A stretch of DNA of 64,000 bases from Streptomyces zhihengii (GTDB taxonomy: Bacteria; Actinomycetota; Actinomycetes; Streptomycetales; Streptomycetaceae), in contig NZ_JAFEJA010000001.1 in NCBI RefSeq assembly GCF_016919245.1, positions 3,010,001-3,074,000 on the forward strand. The letters run 5' to 3'. Below, in pieces: positions 15,718 through 24,123 of this stretch. Each line of letters opens with the position of its first letter. Position 1 is the stretch's first letter. The position numbers and the translations under genes were made by a program. The notes under the pieces are model-generated. The model was given only the letters and a program-made list of their open reading frames with translations. It was not told the DNA's origin and did not search any database.

Positions 15718-16389
15718 TCACACGTACGGCGTGAGGTCCTCGATCGCCGAGAAGGCCAGGCCGTAGGCGCTCATGCCCCGCCCGTAGGCGCCGATGTGGA
15801 CGCCGTTGCCCGCCGTGCCCGCCAGGACCCAGCCGAACTCGGACTCCCGGTAGTGGAAGGGCGTCGGCACCCCGTCCACGGGGAGCGAGAGGGCCGACCA
15901 CTCCTCGCCCGCCAGATCGTCGGCGAGCTCGAAGGCCGTCTCCGTCTGCTGGTCCAGCCAGTCGTCCCGCAGGGTGTGGTCGAGCTGCGGGGGCCAGGTG
16001 TGGGCCAGCAGGCCCGAGCCCGCCAGCCAGGCCGCCGAGGAGACCGTGGTGGCGTCCAGGACGCCCGTGCCGTCACCGCTGCGGCGCACCGGGCTCGCCG
16101 CGACCGTCACGACGACCGCGAAGCGCTCCTTGTCCGCCGCGCTCGCCTCGTTCCGTATCGACGGCTCGTCCCCGTGGCCGATGGCGCCGTGCTGGACGGT
16201 GCCGTCCGCCGCCGTACCCACCTGCATCAGCCGGCGCGGGCCGGTGAACGCCCCGTCCAGGCCGTACCACGGGAAGGCGGCACCGCGGAAGCCCTCGGCG
16301 GTGCGCCGGGCCGCGGCCGCGGCCGCGACACCCGGGTCCGGCGCCGTGCCGGTCGTGCTCTGCGCCGTCATCCGGCTCGTCGTAGCCAT
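15718..16389 (-). CDS. Conserved hypothetical Streptomyces protein
   Basis: A 223-aa soluble protein with an Ala-rich helical N-terminus (AAAAAARRTAEGFRGAAFPW) and a mostly beta C-terminal part containing WLDQQTETAFELADDLAGEEW and ESEFGWVLAGTAGNGVHIGAYGRGM. No motif tells its activity. I recall relatives only in streptomycetes. ATG 16389 has GAGGAGG about 11 nt upstream. A second ATG at residue 7 is possible but has no ribosome site. Confidence 0.6.
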   Translation of the reverse strand: MATTSRMTAQSTTGTAPDPGVAAAAAARRTAEGFRGAAFPWYGLDGAFTGPRRLMQVGTAADGTVQHGAIGHGDEPSIRNEASAADKERFAVVVTVAASPVRRSGDGTGVLDATTVSSAAWLAGSGLLAHTWPPQLDHTLRDDWLDQQTETAFELADDLAGEEWSALSLPVDGVPTPFHYRESEFGWVLAGTAGNGVHIGAYGRGMSAYGLAFSAIEDLTPYV

Positions 16390-16513
16390 CTATCCGGCCG
16401 CCTCCTCTGTCACTCGCACCCACAGCGGACGGCCCCCGGTCCTGGGGCGTGCTCACTGCCGGACAGATGGAGAGAATAGCCACCCGGCGACGGCGGGCGG
16501 CCATTGACAGCCG

Positions 16514-16975
16514 TCAGGTGGCGTCCGAGTCGAACGGCGGGCGTTCGTCGCGGGCCGGCTTGTCGCGCTTCTTCAGCAGGTCGGGACCGCCGGAGGGGCT
16601 GCCGTTGACCGTCGCGGGGACCGCGGTGTCGGACACGCCGGACGGCTCGCGGGCGTTGACCGCGTCCGTGACCTCGTCGATCTCCTTCTTGAGGTCGAAG
16701 CTGCTGCGGAGCTCCTTGAGCTCCTTCAGGTCCTCGTTCTCCGCGAGCTGCTTGCGCAGGTACGTCTTGGGGTTCAGGTCCTCGAACTCGAAGTCCTTGA
16801 ACTCGGGCCCCAGTTCGCTGCGGATGTCTTCCTTGGCGTTCTCCGAGAAGGCGCGGATCTTCCGGATGAAGGCGGCCGCGTCCTGGATGACCTTCGGCAG
16901 CTTGTCGGGACCGAAGATGAGCACGGCGAGCACGACCAGAGCCACCAGCTCCAGTCCGCCTATGTCATTGAACAC
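16514..16975 (-). CDS. tatB: Twin-arginine translocase subunit TatB
   Basis: A 153-aa protein with the TatA/B architecture: short extracytoplasmic N-terminus, one helix (ELVALVVLAVLIFGP), the FGPDKLPKV hinge typical of the family, then an amphipathic helix and a charged cytoplasmic tail rich in Asp/Glu and Lys. The tail length favours TatB over TatA. GTG 16975 with upstream AGGAGCAG is preferred, since the 20 residues from 17035 are not family-like. It is the last gene of the sigE/anti-sigma/htrA/tatB direction, as in mycobacteria. Confidence 0.88.
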   Translation of the reverse strand: MFNDIGGLELVALVVLAVLIFGPDKLPKVIQDAAAFIRKIRAFSENAKEDIRSELGPEFKDFEFEDLNPKTYLRKQLAENEDLKELKELRSSFDLKKEIDEVTDAVNAREPSGVSDTAVPATVNGSPSGGPDLLKKRDKPARDERPPFDSDAT

Positions 16976-17086
16976 CCTGCTGCTCCTCGTGTTCGCTGTG
17001 GCCCGCAGGTCCTCCGGGGTCGGGACCCGATCCACGGTACCTGCCGAATCCGTCGGTCCGGTACCTGCCGGGCGGCACGCAGATGG

Positions 17087-18861
17087 TCATGAACTGTCCG
17101 CCGACCCCAGGGTCAGTGTCACCTTCCGCTCGTCGCCGCCGCGGGTCACGGTGAGCTCCAGCCGGTCCCCGGGGCGGTGGGCGCGGATCTTGACGATCAG
17201 CTCCTCGCCGCTGTGCACCCGCTGGCCGTCGACCTCGGTGATCACGTCCCCCGGCTTGATCCCCGCCGCGGCGGCCGGGCCGCCGGGGGTGACCGCGGGG
17301 GTGTCGTCCTTGCCCTTGTCGCCGACGCGGGCGCCGTCCCCGGCGAACTTCATGTCCAGGCTGACGCCGATCACGGGGTGGGTGGCCTTGCCGGTGTTGA
17401 TCAGCTCCTCGGCGACCCGCTTGCCCTGGTTGATCGGGATCGCGAAGCCGAGGCCGATCGAACCGGCCTGGCCGCCGTCCGCGCCGGCCCCGGTGTCGGC
17501 GGCCCTGATGGCGCTGTTGATGCCGATCACCCGGGCCTTGGCGTCCACCAGCGGCCCGCCGGAGTTGCCGGGGTTTATCGGGGCGTCGGTCTGGAGCGCG
17601 TCGACATAGCTGACGTCGCTGCCGTCGCCCTTCTCGCCGCCGGCCGTGATGGGCCGCTCCTTGGCGCTGATGATGCCCGCGGTGACCGTGTTCTGGAGGT
17701 CGAAGGGGGCCCCGATGGCGACGACCGGGTCGCCGACCCGCACGTCGTCGGAGTTGCCGAGGGGCAGCGGCTTGAGGCCGGACACCCCGGTGACCTTGAC
17801 GACGGCCAGGTCGTAGCCGCTGTCCTTGCCGACCAGGGTGGCCTCGGCCGTCTCGCCGCCGCTGAAGGTGATCGTGATGTCGCCCGACTCGCCCGCCGGG
17901 TCGACCACATGGTTGTTGGTGAGGATGTGGCCCTTGCGGTCCAGCACGAAGCCGGTGCCGGTGCCCTGCTCGCCCCCGCCGCTGACGTGGAGCGTGACGA
18001 CGCTCGGCAGCGCGCTGGCCGCGATGCCGGCCACGCTGTCGGGCGCCCGGTCCCTCGACTCGCTCTCCGCCTGCGGCAGTTCGAGCTGGGTGATGCCTCC
18101 GTTGCGCTCCGCGTAGACGCCGATCGCACCGCCCGCGCCGCCCGCCACGAGGGCGATCACCAGGGCGCCGACCAGCAGGGAGCCGCGGCGGCGCTTGCGG
18201 GCCGGGGGCTCACCGGCGGCCGTCAGCGGACCGCCGGGCGCGCTCCAGGGGTCGTACTGGAGCCACACGGAGTTCAGCGGCTGCGGCCGCTCGTCCACCG
18301 GGTGCGGCTGCGCGTGCGGGTGGATCTGGGGCTGGGGCTCGGCGTGCGGCTGAGGGTGCGGCTGCGCGTGCGGGTGGGGCACGGCCGGGTGCGGCGGCTG
18401 CGGGGCGGACGCCTGCGGGGGCGCCGCCGCCGGCTGCGGGGCCATCGGCTGCGCGGGCGCCGGCTGCGGGGCCGTGTACTGCGGGGGGACCGCCGTGCCG
18501 TGCGCTGGGGTGGCCACCGGACGCTGCACCGGAGGCGCGGGCGCCCACGGGCCGGGGCCGCCGTAGGGCGGGGTGCTGTACGGGTCCGGGTCGTGCAGCG
18601 GAACCGGCCGGGCCGCGGGCTCCGGCTGCGGGGCGGCGGCGGCCGCACGGGCTCGGGGTGCGGGGCGGGCGCGTCGGCCGGAGCCGGACCGGCGGCTGCC
18701 GGGTGGGCGTCGGCCGGGGCGGGGACGGCCGGGTGGGCGTCGCCCGGAGCGGGAGCGGGCGCCGGGTCGGCGGCCGGGGCCGCGGCCGGCTCGGGGGTGC
18801 GTGGCGCGCCGGGCCGGCTCCACCACTTCGCCTTCGGTCCCGTGGGCTTCCCGTCGTCCAT
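17087..18861 (-). CDS. htrA: HtrA/DegP-like membrane serine protease with an apparent frameshift
   Basis: Pro/Ala-rich cytoplasmic N-terminus, one transmembrane helix (LLVGALVIALVAGGAGGAIG), a trypsin-like domain with triad motifs NNHVVD (His), YDLAVVKV (Asp) and GNSGGP (Ser), and a C-terminal PDZ domain ending VTLTLGSADSS. It degrades misfolded envelope proteins and in mycobacteria belongs to the SigE stress regulon. The ATG at 18861 (MDDGKPTGPKAKWWSRP) is in a different frame from the protease. The frames meet in the GC run 18632-18650, and the 1775-nt span needs one extra base to be whole. Either a base is missing from the sequence or translation starts inside the second frame. Confidence 0.8.
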
Positions 18862-18987
18862 GCTCTCCCCGCAAACTGCCGCTCTCCGCGGTGCCCGCGC
18901 GGGCACGCACCCAGGATTCAACCAGGTTTGCGATTCCGTGCGCAGGGCACCGCATGGCTTCCGGTCGGCGCCGTGGCGCCGGCCCGG

Positions 18988-19941
18988 TCAGCGCAGTGGC
19001 GTCAGCGGGGAGGTCCGCGGCATGGAGGCCGCGGCCGTGGCCGGTACGGCGGGTGCCGTGGCGGTGTGCTGCGGTGTGACGGCGGGCGGCAGCACGGAGG
19101 CCGAAGCGAGCTGGAGGGTGGGACCGGCGGGCCGTATGAGCGGGGGCAGCGCGGCCGAGTCGTACATCAGGATCGACACCGTGAACGGAGGCGTCCCGGC
19201 CGGCACGGCGGGCGGCGCGGTCGGGGCGACGGCGGACGCCGGGCCGCTGTCGGCCCTGCCTCCCCCGCGGCGCCGGTCGCCCTCGCTCGCCCGGACGGCC
19301 GTCGAGCCGCCCTGCGAGGCGCCGGTGGACACGCCCGTACCGGGGACGGTGCGGGCGGGCGAGACCTTGTTGCCGCCGTTCTGGCCGCGCGAGCTCGTCT
19401 CGCCGGAGAAGTCGACCGGTACCGAGCCGCCGAGGGCGATGGCGGCGAAGGACACCGCGCTCGCCGCGGCGAACGCGAAGCGTCTGCCGCGCCACGGCGA
19501 CCGCTCAGCCTCCGCGCGGCCGACCTCGTGAATGCGGAACCCGCCGCCCGCTCCGGGCAGGGCCGCGGCGTGCGACCCCCCGGGGACGTACCCGAAGGTC
19601 TCCCCGCGCCGTTCGCGGGGATGTTCCGCGGACGGGGTCAGGGCTCCGAAGACGGTGTCGGCCGGGCGCCCGCCGAAGGGGCCCTGCGGGGCGTCGCCCC
19701 CGGGCTCCGCGGGCAGCCCCTGGAGCCGCGCGAGCAGTCCCTCGGACAGCGGCGGCGGCGCGGACTGCGCGAACACGCTCTTCAGGCGGCGCTGGGCGTC
19801 CGCCTCGGCCTTGCACTTGTGACAGGTGGCCAGGTGCGCCAGCACCCGGTCCCGTGCGTCGTGCCCCAGCTCCCCGTCGACGAGCGCGGCGAGCCTGTCC
19901 CCCAGATGCTGTTCCGCCGGAGTCGGACCTGTGCCGTTCAC
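18988..19941 (-). CDS. Membrane-anchored zinc anti-sigma factor (RseA-like)
   Basis: A 317-aa protein. The N-terminal 60 residues contain [13 protein letters not shown], a HxxxCxxC zinc anti-sigma (ZAS) motif, preceded by [22 protein letters not shown] single hydrophobic segment ([18 protein letters not shown]) lies near residue 170, followed by a long Ser/Thr/Pro/Gly-rich outer part. It should bind and hold the sigma factor encoded just upstream until envelope stress releases it. Its GTG overlaps the sigma stop as GTGA, the classic coupling. htrA follows directly. Confidence 0.88.
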   Translation of the reverse strand: MNGTGPTPAEQHLGDRLAALVDGELGHDARDRVLAHLATCHKCKAEADAQRRLKSVFAQSAPPPLSEGLLARLQGLPAEPGGDAPQGPFGGRPADTVFGALTPSAEHPRERRGETFGYVPGGSHAAALPGAGGGFRIHEVGRAEAERSPWRGRRFAFAAASAVSFAAIALGGSVPVDFSGETSSRGQNGGNKVSPARTVPGTGVSTGASQGGSTAVRASEGDRRRGGGRADSGPASAVAPTAPPAVPAGTPPFTVSILMYDSAALPPLIRPAGPTLQLASASVLPPAVTPQHTATAPAVPATAAASMPRTSPLTPLR

Positions 19942-20705
19942 GCCAGTCCGCCCTCCCCGGCGAGAGAGACCGCGACGGCGGGCGTGCGCTGCTCGGCGCG
20001 CGCCTGGGGGGACCGGTGCTGGAGCGCCTTGCGCAGGTGGGAGCGGCCACGGTGGATACGGCTGCGGACGGTGCCCAGCTTCACGCCCAGGGTGGCGGCG
20101 ATCTCCTCGTAGGACAGGCCCTCGATGTCGCACAGCACGACGGCGGCACGGAACTCCGGCGCGAGGGTGTCCAGCGCCTGCTGGACGTCCGCGTCGAAGT
20201 GGGTGTCGTTGAAGACCTGCTGCGGGGAGGGCTCGCGGCTGGGCAGGCGCTCGGCCGCGTCGTCGCCGAGGGCGTCGAAGCGGATGCGCTGCTTGCGGCG
20301 CACCATGTCGAGGAAGAGGTTGGTGGTGATGCGGTGCAGCCAGCCCTCGAAGGTGCCGGGCGTGTACGTCGACAGCGAGCGGAAGACACGGACGAAGACC
20401 TCCTGGGTGAGGTCCTCGGCGTCGTGCTGGTTGCCCGTGAGGCGATAGGCCAGGCGGTACACCCGGGCGCTGTGCATGCTGACGATCTCCTCCCAGGTGG
20501 GAGGGGTCCACGCCTGCGATTCCGCATCCGATGCGAAGGTCGCGGTGGTGACGGAGTCGGATGGCACGGAACGGTCAGCGTTCTTGGTCACGGATTTGGG
20601 CTCACCCGCCGACCTGAGAAGGCGCCTCAGCACTCCTCCCCGATCCGCAGGTGCAGCCGCACCTCCCCTGTCAGCTCTGGTGGTGTCCAGCGGAGCCCCT
20701 ACCAT
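19938..20705 (-). CDS. sigE: ECF sigma factor, mycobacterial SigE type
   Basis: A 255-aa ECF sigma. Region 2 spans [20 protein letters not shown] to [14 protein letters not shown], and region 4 covers [20 protein letters not shown] and [20 protein letters not shown]. The 70-residue N-terminal extension matches the SigE branch next to htrA/tatB in mycobacteria. It is not the S. coelicolor cell-envelope SigE. ATG 20705 has GAGG 5 nt upstream, and an in-frame GTG at 20711 is an alternative. It probably controls htrA and its own operon. The gene is divergent from the O-methyltransferase. Confidence 0.92.
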   Translation of the reverse strand: MVGAPLDTTRADRGGAAAPADRGGVLRRLLRSAGEPKSVTKNADRSVPSDSVTTATFASDAESQAWTPPTWEEIVSMHSARVYRLAYRLTGNQHDAEDLTQEVFVRVFRSLSTYTPGTFEGWLHRITTNLFLDMVRRKQRIRFDALGDDAAERLPSREPSPQQVFNDTHFDADVQQALDTLAPEFRAAVVLCDIEGLSYEEIAATLGVKLGTVRSRIHRGRSHLRKALQHRSPQARAEQRTPAVAVSLAGEGGLA

Positions 20706-20876
20706 AGCCACCTCGCCCGTTAGCTCCGGATAAGAATCTTTACGTGGATTTGGGATCCGGCCACCGGCCCGATCCCCGTCCGTCCCCGTCCTTCACAACG
20801 CCCGGTCCCATCTGCGGGTTCCCGGGCGCAGCGGATACAGTCAGCGTCGCGCCAACTACGGGGACAGGAGAGGGTC

Positions 20877-21512
20877 ATTACCGCCAACCGGCAGACGAGC
20901 TGGGCGTTCGCCGACGCCTTTGTCGCCGAGGACGACGCTCTGCACTGGGCCCGCGACCGGGCCCGGGAGGCAGGGCTGCCCTCGGTGTCGCCCGGCACCG
21001 GCTCCGCGCTGCGTCTGCTGGCCGCGACCGTCGACGCGAAGGCCGTCGCCGAGATCGGCACCGGCACCGGTGTCTCCGGGATCTACCTGCTCCAGGGCAT
21101 GCGGCCCGACGGCGTGCTGACCACGGTCGACCTGGAACCGGAGCGCCAGCAGTTCGCGCGGGAGGCGTTCCGCGCGGCGGGTTTCGCCGGCAACCGGGCC
21201 CGCTTCATCCCCGGGGGCGCGCTCGACGTGCTGCCGAGGCTCGCGGACGGCGGGTACGACCTGGTCTTCTGCGACGGCGACCGCACCGAGTCGCTGGACT
21301 ACCTTGCTGAATCGTTGCGCCTGCTGCGTCCGGGTGGCCTGGTCTGCTTCGAGGGCGTCTTCGCCGACGGCCGCACGGTCGACTCGGCGGCCCAGCCGGC
21401 CGAGGTGCTCCGGGTGCGGGAGCTGCTGCGGGCCGTGCGCGAGAGCTCGGTGCTGCTGCCGGCCCTGCTCCCGGTGGGCGACGGGCTGCTCTGCGCGGTG
21501 CGCCGGGGCTGA
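20877..21512 (+). CDS. O-methyltransferase (Rv1220c type), apparent ATT start
   Basis: A 211-aa class I SAM methyltransferase: EIGTGTGVSGIYLL (motif I), TVDLEPERQQFARE (acidic loop after beta-2), DLVFCDGDRTE (metal/substrate acidic site) and a hydrophobic C-terminal sheet. It resembles catechol-type O-methyltransferases, but the substrate is unknown. Homology extends upstream of GTG 20985 through TANRQTSWAFADAFVAEDDA. The only good initiation site for it is ATT at 20877 (or GTC at 20874), 6-8 nt after GGAGAGG, so a non-standard start is likely. It faces sigE divergently, as in mycobacteria. Confidence 0.8.
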   Translation: MTANRQTSWAFADAFVAEDDALHWARDRAREAGLPSVSPGTGSALRLLAATVDAKAVAEIGTGTGVSGIYLLQGMRPDGVLTTVDLEPERQQFAREAFRAAGFAGNRARFIPGGALDVLPRLADGGYDLVFCDGDRTESLDYLAESLRLLRPGGLVCFEGVFADGRTVDSAAQPAEVLRVRELLRAVRESSVLLPALLPVGDGLLCAVRRG

Positions 21513-21573
21513 CCCGGCGCGGCGGGCCGGACCGGTCCGGCTCCGCGGACCTGCGGGAGCGCCCGCGGGAACA

Positions 21574-21612
21574 CCACTGCCCCGGGCGCTGCGGCGCGGA
21601 CCGGGGCAGTGG
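21574..21612. terminator. Terminator between methyltransferase and DUF3117 gene
   Basis: 10-bp perfect stem (21574-21583 with 21603-21612) with a GC-rich 19-nt loop, between convergent genes. Confidence 0.55.
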
Positions 21613-21627
21613 GGAGATCAGGATGTG

Positions 21628-21795
21628 TCAGCCGACGACCTTCTTCAGGGCGTCGCCCAATGCATCGGCTTCGTCCGGAGTCAGCTCGACGACGAGCCGA
21701 CCGCCGCCTTCGAGCGGAACGCGCATGACGATGCCCCGCCCCTCCTTTGTCACCTCGAGCGGGCCGTCACCCGTCCGCGGCTTCATGGCCGCCAT
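21628..21795 (-). CDS. DUF3117 small protein
   Basis: 55 residues reading MAAMKPRTGDGPLEVTKEGR, then a beta-hairpin-like IVMRVPLEGGGRLVVELTPDEADALGDALKKVVG. This is the actinobacterial DUF3117 family (Rv1211 type), function unknown. ATG 21795 has AAGGGGAA about 5 nt upstream. It lies next to the sigE-associated methyltransferase in mycobacteria too, supporting a conserved neighbourhood. Confidence 0.85.
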   Translation of the reverse strand: MAAMKPRTGDGPLEVTKEGRGIVMRVPLEGGGRLVVELTPDEADALGDALKKVVG

Positions 21796-21886
21796 GCTCG
21801 TTCCCCTTCCTGAAACCAGCTCACGCCAGCCGGCGGCCCCAAGACAGGTGCAGTGTCACCGGCATCGAACACATTGCTTCCAGGCC

Positions 21887-21917
21887 ATTATCCCGCATGG
21901 CGGGACCCAAAGACCAA
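21887..21917 (-). promoter_or_regulatory. Candidate promoter with operator-like dyad for DUF3117 gene
   Basis: On the minus strand TTGGTC (21912-21917) and GATAAT (21887-21892) are separated by 19 bp. A perfect TCCCGC-atg-GCGGGA dyad (21891-21905) overlaps the -10 and the spacer. The 320-bp region between this gene and the hydratase holds nothing else I can support. Confidence 0.4.
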
Positions 21918-22117
21918 CATCAGTCGGCATCGCTTGCGCAACGCGCTCGCGCAAAACCACCCAATTCGGGGATCCGCCTGCGATACTTCGCGCCCGCCGG
22001 GCACGACCGTGACGAGGAATGTTTGACGCAGCTCACACGGGCGCGCCGGTCGGTGTGCGGTGATCTCCGTCATGCTGGGCCCCGACACTGCCGTCAGAAC
22101 CGCAAAGGGGACCCGCC

Positions 22118-22918
22118 ATGGCCGACGCCGTGCTGTACGACGTGACCGACGGACTCGCGACGATCACGATCAACCGGCCCGAGGCGATGAACGCCATGAA
22201 CGTCGCCGCCAAGGAAGCCCTGCGGGACGCGGCGCGGGCCGCCGCCGACGACTCGGCCGTCCGGGCGGTGCTGCTGACGGCGACGGGCAAGGCGTTCTGT
22301 GTCGGCCAGGACCTCAAGGAGCACGTCTCGCTGCTGGCGGCGGCCGAGCAGTCCGGCTCGGGCGGTGTGATGAGCACCGTGCGCGAGCACTACAACCCGG
22401 TCGTGCGGGCGCTCACCGGGATGGCGAAGCCCGTGGTGGCCGGGGTGAACGGGGTGGCCGCGGGCGCCGGGCTGGGCTTCGCGCTCGCCGCCGACTACCG
22501 GATCGTCGCCGACACCGCCTCCTTCACGACGTCGTTCGCCGGGGTGGCCCTGACCGCCGACTCGGGCGTCTCCTGGACGCTCCCCCGGCTGGTCGGGCCG
22601 AGCAGGGCGGCCGACCTGCTGCTCTTCCCGCGCTCGTTCTCCGCCCAGGAGGCCTACGACTGGGGCATCGCGAACCGTCTCGTGCCGGCCGCCGAGCTGG
22701 CGGCCGAGGCGCTGAAGACCGCCCGGGCGCTGGCCGAGGGCCCGACCGTGGCGTACGCGGCGCTGAAGGAGTCCCTGGCGTACGGGGCGGACCACTCGCT
22801 GGACGAGGCGCTCGACAAGGAGGAGGAGCTCCAGGCGCGGGCCGGCTCCTCCGAGGACCACGCGATCGCCGTGAAGGCCTTCCTCGCGAAGCAGCCCCCG
22901 CGCTACCTCGGGCGCTGA
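22118..22918 (+). CDS. Enoyl-CoA hydratase/isomerase family protein
   Basis: A 266-aa crotonase-fold enzyme. The oxyanion-hole segments are GKAFCVGQDLKE (first NH) and NGVAAGAGLGFALAADYRI (second NH). The usual catalytic Glu positions fall in FAGVALTADSGVSWTLPRLVG, where one is replaced by Asp/Ser. It therefore resembles PaaG-like 1,2-epoxyphenylacetyl-CoA or enoyl-CoA isomerases rather than a standard hydratase. AAAGGGGA precedes ATG 22118. It stands alone, and the substrate is not predictable. Confidence 0.85.
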   Translation: MADAVLYDVTDGLATITINRPEAMNAMNVAAKEALRDAARAAADDSAVRAVLLTATGKAFCVGQDLKEHVSLLAAAEQSGSGGVMSTVREHYNPVVRALTGMAKPVVAGVNGVAAGAGLGFALAADYRIVADTASFTTSFAGVALTADSGVSWTLPRLVGPSRAADLLLFPRSFSAQEAYDWGIANRLVPAAELAAEALKTARALAEGPTVAYAALKESLAYGADHSLDEALDKEEELQARAGSSEDHAIAVKAFLAKQPPRYLGR

Positions 22919-23046
22919 GCACCCGGCGCCCCGCCGCACCCGCACCCGGCCCCGCCCGCGCCGGCCGGGAGCCCGCCGGGGCGGGCGCGGACCGGGCGGC
23001 AGCCGGCCGGGCGGCAGCGGACCGCCGCGTGCCCGCCGGGCGCGGG

Positions 23047-23628
23047 TCAGGCGCGGCGGGCGACGCAGCCGTCGAGGTGGTCGTCCACCAGGCCGCAGGC
23101 CTGCATCAGCGCGTAGGCCGTCGTCGGACCGATGAAGCGCAGGCCGCGCTTCTTCAGCTCCTTGGACAGCGCCGTCGACTCGTCGGTGACGGCCGGCACG
23201 TCGGCGAGGGTCTTCGGGACGGGGCGGCCCTTCCGCTCCGGGGCGTACGACCAGATCAGCTCGTCGAGGTCGCCGGCCGGCCACTCGGCGAGCACCCGGG
23301 CGTTCGCCAGGGTCGCGTCGATCTTGGCGCGGTTGCGGATGATGCCCTCGTCGGCGAGCAGCCGGGCCGCGTCGGCCGCGGTGAAACGGGCCACGGCGGC
23401 GATGGAGAAGCCGGCGAAGGCGGTGCGGAAGCCCTCCCGGCGGCGCAGGATCGTGATCCAGGAGAGCCCGGACTGGAAGGCCTCCAGGCAGAGCCGCTCG
23501 AAGAGCGCGTCGTCGCCGTGGACGGGGCGGCCCCACTCCTCGTCGTGGTAGGCCGTGTAGTCCTCGGTGGACAGGCCCCAGGGGCAGCGCAGCCGGCCGT
23601 CCGGGCCGGGGACGGCACCGGTGCTCAT
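23047..23628 (-). CDS. tag: DNA-3-methyladenine glycosylase I
   Basis: A 193-aa TAG-family glycosylase. Zinc ligands are visible: Cys in RCPWG, His in AYHDEEWG, and His/Cys in DDHLDGCVARR at the C-terminus. EAFQSGLSWITILRRREGFR forms the alkyl-base pocket (catalytic Glu in the EEWG/EAFQSG region). It excises 3-methyladenine from alkylated DNA. The ATG overlaps the stop of the upstream DivIVA-like gene by 4 nt (ATGA). The pair corresponds to Rv1209-Rv1210. Confidence 0.95.
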   Translation of the reverse strand: MSTGAVPGPDGRLRCPWGLSTEDYTAYHDEEWGRPVHGDDALFERLCLEAFQSGLSWITILRRREGFRTAFAGFSIAAVARFTAADAARLLADEGIIRNRAKIDATLANARVLAEWPAGDLDELIWSYAPERKGRPVPKTLADVPAVTDESTALSKELKKRGLRFIGPTTAYALMQACGLVDDHLDGCVARRA

Positions 23629-24005
23629 CGGTCCCGCTCCTCGGCGGGCCCGGCGGGCCCGGCGGACTCGCCGGGCTTGGTGAACAGGTCGGGCCGGGCG
23701 ACCGCGGTGGCCTGGGCGCCGGCCAGCGCCGACTCCAGCTCGGCGATCCTGGCGTCCCGCTCGGCGAGCTCCGCGCTCAGCCGGTCGAGCACGTCGTCCA
23801 CGTCCTCCATGCGGTATCCGCGCGGGGTGACGGGCAGGCGCAGCGCGTCGATGTCGGCCCGCGCGACGGGGCGGTGCGCGGGCAGCGGGTCGACGAGCCG
23901 CTCGGGCGCCGCGTCGGGCAGGGCCGTGCTGTCGGTGCCCCCGATCACGGCGAGCGTGACCGCGGCGACCACCACGACCATCGTGATCAGCAAGAAAAAG
24001 AACAC
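23625..24005 (-). CDS. DivIVA-domain-like membrane protein (Rv1209 type)
   Basis: 126 aa: one N-terminal membrane helix (VFFFLLITMVVVVAAVTLAV), then a short linker and a DivIVA-like coiled coil with the tell-tale RGYRMEDVDDVLDRLSAEL, followed by LAERDARIAELESAL. It is probably a small membrane-bound polar or septal adaptor. GTG 24005 has GAGAGGG 8 nt upstream. It is co-transcribed with tag (ATGA overlap) and divergent from folP. Confidence 0.75.
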   Translation of the reverse strand: MFFFLLITMVVVVAAVTLAVIGGTDSTALPDAAPERLVDPLPAHRPVARADIDALRLPVTPRGYRMEDVDDVLDRLSAELAERDARIAELESALAGAQATAVARPDLFTKPGESAGPAGPAEERDR

Positions 24006-24123
24006 GAGCGACCCTCTCCCCGGAAGACCCGGGCGCACCCGGGTGGAAACCGTCCCGTGCCGATCGTGCCACGGACGACGGACAGTAGGGTCGCAGGCGG
24101 ACGACCCGAGGAGGAAACTGCGG

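Noticed and set aside
17177..19531. 784-aa ORF on the plus strand across htrA and the anti-sigma gene
   Set aside because: Shadow of the minus-strand genes; composition is an artefact of high GC, with no domain.
22919..23046. Possible gene in the GC-rich spacer after enoyl-CoA hydratase
   Set aside because: Simple repeated gcc/cgg sequence with no ribosome site or coding pattern; only weak hairpins.
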